From contig DATLBA010000104.1 in assembly GCA_035527275.1 (NCBI GenBank), forward strand, positions 1-13,605: a stretch of 13,605 nt of DNA. The letters run 5' to 3'. The notes beneath the pieces are model-generated. The model searched no databases. It was not told the DNA's origin and saw only the letters and a program-made list of their open reading frames with translations. The position numbers and the translations under genes were made by a program. Source of the stretch: DATLBA01 sp035527275 (GTDB taxonomy: Bacteria > Planctomycetota > Phycisphaerae > FEN-1346). Shown here in pieces: positions 5,829 to 12,419 of the stretch. The stretch's first letter is position 1; each line of letters opens with the position of its first letter.

Positions 5829-6188
5829 TTATAACTGGTCGTCGAGCGGCGGCAGGCCGTCCTCTTCCTCCTCTTCCTCCTCTTCCTCCTCTTCCTTCTC
5901 TTCCTCCTCTTTCTCCTCTTTCTCCTCGCCGCCGTACTTCCACTTGTCCGCCTCGTCCATGTCCTCGAACTCCCGGCGCATGCGGCGGAAGAGTTCCTTC
6001 TGCATCGGGGCGATCTTCTTATACTCCGCGATGGTGGCCATGTAGGCCCGCGTCATCATGTCGAGCCGAAGCAACTGGTGTTTCAGCAGGCACTCGGGTT
6101 CCTTGATGTTCGAGAAGGGATTGCACTTGAATTGGACCTGGCCGTCCGGACCCATTTCACAGAACTCGCAGTCCTTGCATTGAATCAT
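5829..6188 (-). CDS. Cysteine-rich small protein with poly-glutamate tail
   Basis: The 119-residue product begins with a compact cysteine cluster, MIQCKDCEFCEMGPDG, with more cysteines at 22 and 33 (C4, C7, C10, C22, C33). It could bind zinc or an iron-sulfur cluster. A helical middle follows, rich in Met, Lys and Arg (residues 36-80, PMQKELFRRMRREFEDMDEADKW). The tail from 86 to 110 is almost all glutamate and ends GLPPLDDQL. No signal peptide or membrane helix is seen. I chose ATG 6188 because the cysteine motif starts there, GGAGGTGGGA lies upstream, and a good promoter sits just beyond; the open frame reaches to 6374 without protein-like sequence. Cysteine spacing and a near-neutral core argue for a real gene. 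The function is unknown. Confidence 0.7.
   Translation of the reverse strand: MIQCKDCEFCEMGPDGQVQFKCNPFSNIKEPECLLKHQLLRLDMMTRAYMATIAEYKKIAPMQKELFRRMRREFEDMDEADKWKYGGEEKEEKEEEEKEEEEEEEEEEEDGLPPLDDQL
5860..5927. repeat. CTCCTCTTC microsatellite encoding the glutamate tail
   Basis: On the plus strand the tract is a run of TCC/TTC/CTC triplets (TCCTCTTCC repeated several times). It reads as GAG/GAA codons on the minus strand and encodes most of the poly-Glu tail of the preceding entry. Length change by slippage in steps of three would keep the frame. Confidence 0.75.
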
Positions 6189-6219
6189 GGCACAGTTCCC
6201 ACCTCCAAGTAGCACCTTC

Positions 6220-6248
6220 ATCATACGACGGCAAAGGCCGAGAAGCAA
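6220..6248 (-). promoter_or_regulatory. Putative sigma-70 promoter for the cysteine-rich gene
   Basis: On the minus strand TTGCTT (6248-6243) and TATGAT (6225-6220) are 17 bases apart. The -10 matches consensus at five of six positions. Transcription would start near 6213 and give a leader of about 25 bases carrying GGAGG before ATG 6188. It implies the gene is transcribed separately from the ferredoxin fusion upstream. Confidence 0.5.
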
Positions 6249-6355
6249 GGGCGGCATGACCGAAGACGGCGCCCGCTGCCTCGGCGACGGCCTCCAAAGG
6301 CTCGAAGAGCGCGACGAGCAGCGGTGCGGGGCTGAGGCGGCAGGGAAGGTCCTCG

Positions 6356-6469
6356 CCGGAGGCAGCGGCCACACTCAAGCCCGGCAGAAACACGGTGGCG
6401 GTTCACTGCGAGAACACCGTCGGGCCGGGATTCATTGACGTGAGCATCGCGGACGGTGCTGAGGAGTAG
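6356..6469 (+). pseudogene. C-terminal remnant of a carbohydrate-binding-type domain
   Basis: This lies in a gene-free gap of 328 bp (6189-6516). The plus frame ending at TAG 6467-6469 reads PEAAATLKPGRNTVAVH, followed by CENTVGPGFIDVSIADGAEE. From memory, LKPGKN-x-AVHCxNT-x-G-x-x-IDV is the closing strand pattern of galactose-binding-like modules in planctomycete glycosidases and related secreted proteins. Upstream of about 6356 the frame loses any such pattern and no start is present, so only the last 37 or so codons survive. It opposes both neighbouring genes without overlapping either. A chance match is possible but unlikely given the ordered motif. The rest of the gap holds the promoter at 6220-6248 and nothing else I can identify. 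Confidence 0.5.
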
Positions 6470-6516
6470 CGTCAGCGCCCTTGTCGTCGCCTCCGTTGCC
6501 GGTGCTTCCGTCGGCT

Positions 6517-8286
6517 TTAGTCTTGGCGAATTTCCTGCGTCTGGAGCCGCCCGACGCGGATGCCGCTCGGCCCGTCCACGGGGCAGACGTTCTCGCACAC
6601 GCCGCACCCGGTGCACCGTTCCCGAAGAACGTAGGGTAGGGTGAGGGGTTGCATCTTCGGCGGCATGGCGTCGAGTTCGGCCTCCTCGACCACTGTCAGC
6701 CCTTCGCGGTCGCGCCTGGCTTCGAGTTCTTCGTAGCGGTGGCGCCTGTCCTGCGGCATCTTGAGCCATTCGTTGTTCGCCACCTCAACGGTGCGGTGAG
6801 AAATGGCTTTCTCCGGCACCGGACATTGCTCTTCGCACGTCAAGCATGACTCACCGCGCGCCCACGGCAGGCACCGGCTCTTGTCGAGCACAGCCGTGCC
6901 GATCTTCCACTCCTCCTTTTCAGCCTGTGTGAGGATACGGATGGCGCCGGTTGGGCACACCGTCGCACAGAGGTTCGCGGCCCGCTCGGCCGCCCCGCCG
7001 CGCTCTTGGTCTTCCTTACGGACGGCGCAGAAGTAGTCGCAGTATCCGATGTTGTAAACGAAAGTGGGCGTCCAGAGGCCGGCGATTCCGTCTTCGATTC
7101 CGGATGGGTGCAGGGCATTGGTCGGACAGACGCGCATGCACTCGCCGCATCGGATGCAGGTCGCCAGGAACTCCGGGTCCGGCCGCAGGGCGCCAGGCGG
7201 GCGGAGCATCGGGTTCGACTCTTCCTTGGCGCGGGAGCGCTGGTCCAGGAGGAAAGCCGGGCCGAGGACTGCCCCCGTGAGGGCCGTCCCCAAAAACGCG
7301 CGGCGGCTCGGCAGGACATGCGGCACCGGCCGCACGGAACCCGGCCGTCCCAGGCCGACGTGAATCGCGCTGGCGGGGCAGAACGCTCGCTCGCACGCGT
7401 AGCACAGGATGCATTCCTGCACGACGACGCGATATTTCTCCCCACCCGGAGCCGGCTCGAATGCCCCCATCTTGCATCGCTCGCGGCAGCGGTCGCATTT
7501 GGTGCACTTTTCGCTCACTCGGGGGCGGAACGGGCTGACCGAACCGAGGAGCCCCAGCAGGGCGCCGAGCGGGCAGAGATTGCGGCACCAGAATCGCTTC
7601 TGATAGGCCTGGACGAGCACAATCGCAGCAAGCAGGGCGAAGAAGGCCCAGGCCCACCGGTACCCCGCCCACTGGCTGCCTTCTTTGAGGTCGGCTTCCT
7701 GGGTGAGGAGATGGTGACGGCGTGCCCAATCGTATGCGCCGGCCGCGCCGGGCACGCCGCGCTCCTCCGCCGCTATGAGGGCAGTCCTGGCAGCATGGTC
7801 GGCCATCGGATAGACCGCCACGCCGAACGATCGGGTTGCGATACAAACGGGGTCGAACCATCCGAAGACACCCAGCCCGAAAATGGCCGGAACGAGGACC
7901 AGAACAAGCAAGCCGTACTTGATTTGTCGAAGCCTCGGAGCCATATTCTTCGACCGGTTGCGCCGGCGGAACAGGATCTTGTCGACAATGTCCTGGATAG
8001 TGCCCAGAGGACAGATCCATCCGCAGTAGGCCCGCGGCGCAACAAGCGAGAGCGCCACGACCACCAGCGCCGCCAGCAGCGATGCCGTGAACCCGCCCGC
8101 CAGGAGCGCCCCCACGAGAATCAACGGGTCCGAGATGAAAAAAAGTTGGGCCAGGTATGGATGAGCCGCCACGAACGTGCCGCGCGCCGTCAAAATCACC
8201 AGGCCCGCAAACAGACCGAAAAAGGCGAGTTGCGCGATGACGCGGAGGACGTGCAGGGGATGGCGGGGCTGTGTGGGTCGCGCCAT
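6517..8286 (-). CDS. NapH-NapG-like polyferredoxin membrane fusion protein
   Basis: This 589-residue protein joins a NapH/NosR-type quinol-oxidising membrane module to a NapG-like ferredoxin. Membrane helices lie near 12-34, 50-82, 124-145 and 210-227. The cysteine motifs CGWICPLG (88-95) and CRNLCPLG (234-241) are NapH/NosR hallmarks. Two 4Fe-4S motifs follow, CTKCDRCRERC (261-271) and CILCYACERAFC (292-303). A twin-arginine motif with a hydrophobic stretch comes next (SRRAFLGTALTGAVLGPAFLL, 327-347, one residue over a usual helix). Further clusters lie at 377-387 (CIRCGECMRVC), 416-444, 472-488 and 558-568 (CTGCGVCENVC). It probably moves electrons between the quinone pool and an exported partner. 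The start overlaps the DUF362 stop as TGATG, so the two are co-translated. No catalytic reductase is in the window, so the electron acceptor is unknown. Confidence 0.88.
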   Translation of the reverse strand: MARPTQPRHPLHVLRVIAQLAFFGLFAGLVILTARGTFVAAHPYLAQLFFISDPLILVGALLAGGFTASLLAALVVVALSLVAPRAYCGWICPLGTIQDIVDKILFRRRNRSKNMAPRLRQIKYGLLVLVLVPAIFGLGVFGWFDPVCIATRSFGVAVYPMADHAARTALIAAEERGVPGAAGAYDWARRHHLLTQEADLKEGSQWAGYRWAWAFFALLAAIVLVQAYQKRFWCRNLCPLGALLGLLGSVSPFRPRVSEKCTKCDRCRERCKMGAFEPAPGGEKYRVVVQECILCYACERAFCPASAIHVGLGRPGSVRPVPHVLPSRRAFLGTALTGAVLGPAFLLDQRSRAKEESNPMLRPPGALRPDPEFLATCIRCGECMRVCPTNALHPSGIEDGIAGLWTPTFVYNIGYCDYFCAVRKEDQERGGAAERAANLCATVCPTGAIRILTQAEKEEWKIGTAVLDKSRCLPWARGESCLTCEEQCPVPEKAISHRTVEVANNEWLKMPQDRRHRYEELEARRDREGLTVVEEAELDAMPPKMQPLTLPYVLRERCTGCGVCENVCPVDGPSGIRVGRLQTQEIRQD

Positions 8287-9269
8287 CAGGCGGACACCTC
8301 AATTTGGCCGGGGTCGGCGACGCCGAGTCCTGCCGCAGCGCCGAGGGCGATGTGCTCGACGGCCGCCAGGTCGTGATGGCCCTTCGGCCAGGGGAGATTG
8401 GCCGGGTCGGCGCCCCACGCGTCCACCGTCACAGCGCTGGTGCCGCAGACGACCGTATCGGCCCGGACGACGTACTCGGCACGTCCGCCGCCGGGACCGT
8501 TCGTAATCATAACGCGCGTGGCGTCGAGGATATTGAAGGTGGGGTGGACGACGACGTTCAGGTCGGCCAGGTTCTGGTGGATTTCCTGGTGCATTTTGCC
8601 ACGATCGCCGCCCTGGGTCCCCATCAGGTTCTTCATGCACAGGGTGACGTAACTGAGGTTGTGCACCTTGGCGACGGCAATGTTGATGAAGACGTCGGCC
8701 GAGAGGGCATCCTCGTAGATCGGCCACTGTTTGAGGCGCTTGACTCTGGGGTCGTCGAATGAAACGGTGCGGAAGCGGTGGCGGGCGCAGAGCGACACGC
8801 GGGCGCCGGCGCGCCGGGCGGCCGTCTCGATGCCGCTGAACTCGTAGCACTTCGAGTCCGTGCCGACGCTGTTGTCGAAGACCTTGACCTCCCGCGCCCC
8901 CGCTTCGAGGCACAGGCGCACGACCTCTGCCACGATGTCCGGGTGGACGGTGGCGCCCATCTCGGGGACATGGGACCAGCCGATGTTCGGCTTGATGGTC
9001 ACGAGGTCGCCTTCGCGGACGAAGGTGCGGACGCCCTCGGGGTCGCAGAGTTTCTCGATGGCCGTCCGGACGGCCGCAGCCGGGTCGGCGGCGCCCCGGG
9101 CGAGGCCGATGCGCGCCTTCCAGGCGTCGGCGTCGGGGTGCGGCCGGGCCTTCATGCGCCAGCCGCCCGGCCCGGGTTCCTTGCCGGCGCATCCGGCCAT
9201 TGCCGCAGCGCCGCACGCGGCCGCGCCGACGCTCCGAAGAAACGCGCGGCGGCTCAGGCAATGCTTCAC
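8286..9269 (-). CDS. DUF362 protein with Tat lipoprotein signal
   Basis: The 327-residue product starts with a twin-arginine signal (SRRAFLRS, 6-13), a small-residue hydrophobic core, and a lipobox-like AMAGC ending at Cys27. It is therefore likely exported folded and lipid-anchored. The mature part carries DUF362 features: GDLVTIKPNIGWS (87-99), EVKVFDNSVGTDSKCYEFSG (127-146), INIAVAKVHNLSYVTLCMKN (195-214), MGTQGGDRGKMH, and ILDATRVMITNGPGGG (247-262). DUF362 proteins often accompany ferredoxins, and some carry iron-sulfur clusters, but I see no ferredoxin CxxCxxC here. The start is GTG at 9269, six bases after TAGGAG. It follows the receiver gene by about 80 bp of repeated sequence and overlaps the NapH-NapG gene by one base. 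Its biochemical role is not established. Confidence 0.88.
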   Translation of the reverse strand: MKHCLSRRAFLRSVGAAACGAAAMAGCAGKEPGPGGWRMKARPHPDADAWKARIGLARGAADPAAAVRTAIEKLCDPEGVRTFVREGDLVTIKPNIGWSHVPEMGATVHPDIVAEVVRLCLEAGAREVKVFDNSVGTDSKCYEFSGIETAARRAGARVSLCARHRFRTVSFDDPRVKRLKQWPIYEDALSADVFINIAVAKVHNLSYVTLCMKNLMGTQGGDRGKMHQEIHQNLADLNVVVHPTFNILDATRVMITNGPGGGRAEYVVRADTVVCGTSAVTVDAWGADPANLPWPKGHHDLAAVEHIALGAAAGLGVADPGQIEVSA

Positions 9270-9270
9270 A

Positions 9271-9381
9271 TCCGGCTCCTACTTGGCGTCTTCGACACCG
9301 GCGTCGAGGGAGGGACACGGCATGCCGTGTCCCTACGATTTCCGGGCCCCTACGTGGCGTCCTCGACCCCCGCGTCGAGGG
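9271..9381. repeat. Duplicated receiver C-terminus flanking a palindrome
   Basis: Positions 9278-9310 and 9349-9381 match at 29 of 33 bases. The likeness continues with one gap through 9271-9277 and 9341-9348. The right-hand copy encodes the last codons of the receiver (ALDAGVEDAT-stop). The left-hand copy still reads LDAGVEDAK-stop in the same sense, followed by TAGGAG, the ribosome site of the DUF362 gene. The 30 bp between them (9311-9340) contain the palindrome listed separately. Confidence 0.8.
9311..9334. repeat. Perfect 24-bp palindrome
   Basis: AGGGACACGGCA at 9311-9322 is followed directly by its exact reverse complement to 9334. It lies in the gap between the receiver and DUF362 genes, inside duplicated sequence. 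Without a loop it would form a cruciform or an RNA hairpin with a few unpaired bases at the tip. It could be a dispersed palindromic repeat, a protein-binding site, or an mRNA stability hairpin between operon genes. Confidence 0.85.
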
Positions 9382-9769
9382 CCTTGATGAACCCCTGAAC
9401 AATCTCGATCAGCACGTCGAGGGCGAACGGTTTGCGCAGGTAGTCGTCCACACCGAGTTGCTCGGCGAATTGCTTGTGGCGCATGCCCTCGTTTCCGGTG
9501 ACGACGCAGACGAGGGGGCGCTTCCCCTTCATTTCGCGTTGGCCTTTGAGTTTTTGGAGGATGAGGAACCCGCCGCGCTTCGGCAGCATGATGTCGAGAA
9601 CGAGGATGTCCGGGTCCTCCGCCTCGACGAGGTCCATGGCTTCCTGGCCGTCGGCGGCCGTGAGAACCGCCTGCCCCAGTTCCCCGAGCGCCATGGCCAT
9701 GGTGCTCAGGATGTCCGCGTCGTCGTCCACGATGAGGATCTTGTACTTGCCGTTTGCCCCGCTTGCCAT
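9350..9769 (-). CDS. Stand-alone CheY-like response regulator receiver
   Basis: The 139-residue product is a single receiver domain. The acidic pocket DDD is at 15-17, the phosphoacceptor is Asp59 in ILVLDIMLPKRGG, the switch Thr91 is in VVTGNEG, and Lys113 is in YLRKPF. There is no output domain, so it would act by protein contact, as CheY or DivK do. ATG 9769 is eight bases from AGGAGG, and a near-consensus promoter lies at 9809-9837. It is first in a probable operon with DUF362 and the NapH-NapG fusion. No kinase gene is next to it; the soluble kinase at 4824-5612 is the only candidate in the window. The last ten codons are duplicated downstream around a palindrome. Confidence 0.92.
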   Translation of the reverse strand: MASGANGKYKILIVDDDADILSTMAMALGELGQAVLTAADGQEAMDLVEAEDPDILVLDIMLPKRGGFLILQKLKGQREMKGKRPLVCVVTGNEGMRHKQFAEQLGVDDYLRKPFALDVLIEIVQGFIKALDAGVEDAT

Positions 9770-9808
9770 AATGGATTCCTCCTGAAACGTTTCCCCCGCG
9801 GCCGGTCT

Positions 9809-9837
9809 ATTCTACGGCGGAGCCCGGCCGTCGTCAA
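9809..9837 (-). promoter_or_regulatory. Near-consensus sigma-70 promoter of the receiver operon
   Basis: On the minus strand TTGACG (9837-9832) and TAGAAT (9814-9809) are separated by exactly 17 bases. Each box matches consensus at five of six positions, the best promoter in the window. Transcription would start near 9802 and leave a leader of about 33 bases with AGGAGG before ATG 9769. Confidence 0.7.
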
Positions 9838-9847
9838 CGAAAGCGAA

Positions 9848-9871
9848 GGCTGAATTTGCTCTCGTTCAGCC
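9848..9871 (-). terminator. Possible terminator after the AEC transporter gene
   Basis: Directly after the transporter stop, read on the minus strand, is GGCTGAA, a ten-base loop and TTCAGCC, then TTCGCTTTCGTT. The seven-base-pair stem and interrupted T-rich tail are compatible with a weak Rho-independent terminator separating pgi-transporter transcription from the receiver promoter. Confidence 0.45.
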
Positions 9872-9872
9872 C

Positions 9873-10871
9873 CTACCGTGTCAGCAGAAACAGCACCGGG
9901 ACAATGACGACAAAGCACACCAGGTGGGTTAGGATAAAGGTCGTATTGGCCAGGTCACGGTTCAGGTTGAAAAGGTTGGCCATGAGGACCGAATAAAGGG
10001 CAGTCGGCATCACGGCCAGCAAGAGACAGACGTAAAGCGGCATGCCGGAGAGGCCGAATGCCAGGGCGACGCCGAGCATCAGAGCGGGGCTGACGAGAAA
10101 CTTTAGCGCGCTCGTTCCCAGCGCCGGTTTCCAAAACGGGGCCAGTCGCCGCAGCCGGACCGTCAGGCCCACGCTGCCGAACTGCATGACAATCCCTGCA
10201 ACCATCAAGGCGTCGATGAGGTGCCATTGTTGGATGACTGGGGAAGGTTTGAAGCCTTTCAGATTCAAGGCCAGGCCGAGCGCTACCGTGTAGAGGGGTA
10301 GGCTTCGGAGGTCGGTCAGGCTGCGCGTGAGCACGTCGGCCGCGTATCGGAGAACCGACGGTCGCGGGCCCTTCGACGTCGGGGGCTCGCCGTAGTGACG
10401 CGCAATCGGAAAGCAGAACAGAAACGCGAAGAACGGCCACATCATGCAGAACATCTGCTCGAGGGCCAGGCCCTGGATGCCCCAAAGAGCAAAGCACAGG
10501 GCCCCGCCGAGCGTGTAGCCGACGTTACCCATGCCGCTTTGAAGGCCGAAGACGGCCCGGTCCTTCGGATCCATGCGCAGGCGCCGGGCAACAGCCAGAC
10601 CGATGAGGCTGGTCGCCACGGCGGCCAGCGCCCCGGTGACCGGCACTTTCCAGACGCCGGGCGGGATCACCAAGTGCCACACGGCCAGAAGCGCAATCGG
10701 CGCATCGACGCCGATAATGGCTGCGCTCATAATCGGCTTGGCCCATGCGGCTTTGGCCAGACCGGTCCGGCGCAGGAGGTAGCCTGCGGCGCCTGCGCCG
10801 GCGATGCACGCGAAAAAGACGGCCAACTTCGTCTGATGCGATTCGATCTGGGCGGCGAGAATGCCGGTCAC
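9873..10871 (-). CDS. AEC-family (auxin efflux carrier-like) permease
   Basis: The 332-residue integral membrane protein has about ten hydrophobic helices in two halves, the layout of the AEC/BASS-type carriers that export or import organic anions. Family-typical stretches are QSGMGNVGYTLGG (111-123) in the mid-region helix and MPTALYSVLMANLFNLNRDLA (from 288) near the end. In each, Gly/Asn or Pro breaks a helix at the presumed substrate site. A last helix closes at the C-terminus (FVVIVPVLFLLTR). The GTG start at 10871 overlaps the pgi stop as GTGA, so translation is probably coupled. A weak AAAGG lies twelve bases upstream. A substrate cannot be deduced; pairing with a glycolytic enzyme hints at central-carbon acids but proves nothing. 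Confidence 0.85.
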   Translation of the reverse strand: MTGILAAQIESHQTKLAVFFACIAGAGAAGYLLRRTGLAKAAWAKPIMSAAIIGVDAPIALLAVWHLVIPPGVWKVPVTGALAAVATSLIGLAVARRLRMDPKDRAVFGLQSGMGNVGYTLGGALCFALWGIQGLALEQMFCMMWPFFAFLFCFPIARHYGEPPTSKGPRPSVLRYAADVLTRSLTDLRSLPLYTVALGLALNLKGFKPSPVIQQWHLIDALMVAGIVMQFGSVGLTVRLRRLAPFWKPALGTSALKFLVSPALMLGVALAFGLSGMPLYVCLLLAVMPTALYSVLMANLFNLNRDLANTTFILTHLVCFVVIVPVLFLLTR

Positions 10872-12355
10872 GAGGGCCGCGCCTTTCTGTGGGGTGATTC
10901 GGTCTCGATTCGCTCGCGCAGCATGTCACAGGAGGTCACGTCTGCGGGGAGGCCTTTCTCGGTCGGGCGCGCGATGGGTCCGGTCACGCCCATCAGCGCC
11001 CGCGTGGCCACTTTGCCGGCTTCGACGCCGGGCTGGTCATAGGTATTGACGCCGAGCATCTCGCCCGCAATCGAGGTCTGGACTTCGAGCATGTAGAGAA
11101 GTTGGCCCAAGGTGTGCGGCGTGACGTTTGGGAGGACAATCCGCACGGTCGGGCGCTGGGACAGGACCGCCAGGGCCCATCCGGTTGCCTGCTCTTCGGC
11201 GTGGAAGAGTTCAGCCAGCGTCCTTCCAGCCAGGTAGTCGAGGCCTTCGAGCGCCTCCGGCGCTTGAGGAATTGACACTTTGGCGCCGAAGTCCTCGACC
11301 GAGAGGATTGTGATGACCTTGTCGTTCGGTCCTTCGCGGTAAAGTTGAACCTGCGAGTGCTGGTCCGTGACACCGAGGGCCTTGATGGGCGTCGGCCCGA
11401 CTGCCGTGCCGTCCTCGCGCGTTTTGCCGAGGCTTTCGGCCCAGAGTTGGCGGAACCAGTCGGTGACGTCCCTGAGCGCGGCCGAGTAGGGCATCATAAC
11501 GCTCATGACTTTACCCTTTCGGTTCAAGCCGATTTGCACGGCGGCGCTCCGGGCGGCGGGGTTGGCCTCGAAGTCGGCCGAGGAGCATCGCTCGTCCATC
11601 GCGGCGGCGCCGGCCAGGAGTTCTTGGATGTCGATGCCCAGCATCGCCGCGCCGAACAGGCCGACGGGCGAAAGGACGCTGAACCGGCCCCCGATCTCGG
11701 GGTCGCACTCGAACGGCTTCAGCCCCGCGGCGCGGGCGTAGTCGCGAAGGGCGCTGTCGTATCGGTCGTTGGCCTTCGAGGGAACGACCGTCCGCTCGCC
11801 TTGTGTGATGACGACCAGGTGTTCTTTCCACCCGTCGCCGACACTCGTTTTCAGGAAGTCCAGGACGATGAGGAATTGGGCCATCGTCTCGGCCGTTTCG
11901 CCGCTCTTGGAGATGACGTTGACGAGTGTCCGCTTGGGATTGATGAGGTGGAGCATAGCGGCGAACTCGGCGGGGTCCACGTTGTCCATGACCCAGAGGC
12001 GCGGCCGGCCGGCGCGTTTCTCCGGCCCGAGCAGGTTCCAGTAGGGGGGGCATAGGGCGGTCTTCAGCGCCGTCAGCCCGAGCGCCGACCCGCCGATGCC
12101 GAGGACGACCAGGTCGTCGAATTTTTCTGCCTTCGCCCGCACGCTTTCCAATATTTGGTCGCATTGGGATAGCCGCTTATCGCGCGGCAGGTCGCGGTAG
12201 GGCGTCCGGTCGCGCGCCTTGTTGAGGCGGCGGACGATTCGGACCGTCTCTTTCCCCAGGTCGGCCCATTCCTTTTCGGTGAGGCCGTGCTGCTTGCTCT
12301 TCAGGGTTTCGGCCAGGGCTCCCTGGCATTCGAACCGGATGCTCTTTTCGGCCAT
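10868..12355 (-). CDS. pgi: Glucose-6-phosphate isomerase
   Basis: The enzyme interconverts glucose-6-phosphate and fructose-6-phosphate in glycolysis and gluconeogenesis. The 495-residue product shows both family signatures, DPEIGGRFSVLSPVGL (218-233) and GVNTYDQPGVEAGK (435-448). It has the sugar-phosphate loop VISKSGETAET (147-157, Ser149/Ser151) and GIGGSALG near 86-93. Probable catalytic residues are Glu307 (WAESLGK), His333 (TDQHSQVQL) and Lys448. Length fits the shorter bacterial type. ATG 12355 follows AAGGAG by seven bases; the open frame extends to 12436, but that portion overlaps the helicase gene and has no similarity. It starts 64 bp after the helicase stop and overlaps the transporter by 4 nt, so the three may be one transcript. 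Confidence 0.95.
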   Translation of the reverse strand: MAEKSIRFECQGALAETLKSKQHGLTEKEWADLGKETVRIVRRLNKARDRTPYRDLPRDKRLSQCDQILESVRAKAEKFDDLVVLGIGGSALGLTALKTALCPPYWNLLGPEKRAGRPRLWVMDNVDPAEFAAMLHLINPKRTLVNVISKSGETAETMAQFLIVLDFLKTSVGDGWKEHLVVITQGERTVVPSKANDRYDSALRDYARAAGLKPFECDPEIGGRFSVLSPVGLFGAAMLGIDIQELLAGAAAMDERCSSADFEANPAARSAAVQIGLNRKGKVMSVMMPYSAALRDVTDWFRQLWAESLGKTREDGTAVGPTPIKALGVTDQHSQVQLYREGPNDKVITILSVEDFGAKVSIPQAPEALEGLDYLAGRTLAELFHAEEQATGWALAVLSQRPTVRIVLPNVTPHTLGQLLYMLEVQTSIAGEMLGVNTYDQPGVEAGKVATRALMGVTGPIARPTEKGLPADVTSCDMLRERIETESPHRKARPS

Positions 12356-12419
12356 GTTTTGACTCCTTGCCGATTCCGCTGGGCGCCTGCCCCAAGGGTC
12401 GGGACTCAATGCACACATG

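Noticed and set aside
5515..6106. Serine-rich plus-strand frames through 5860-5930
   Set aside because: They are readings of the CTC/TCC microsatellite on the strand opposite to the cysteine-rich gene.
7006..8376. A 456-codon open frame on the plus strand
   Set aside because: It is antisense to the NapH-NapG gene, whose cysteine motifs leave no doubt about the coding strand. The frame is low in hydrophobic order and rich in Arg/Gln/Glu, as expected for an antisense reading of GC-rich codons.
7016..9402. Long minus-strand open frames of 428 and 367 codons in a shifted frame
   Set aside because: They overlap the NapH-NapG and DUF362 genes in another frame. Composition is dominated by Arg, Pro and Gly, with no family motif.
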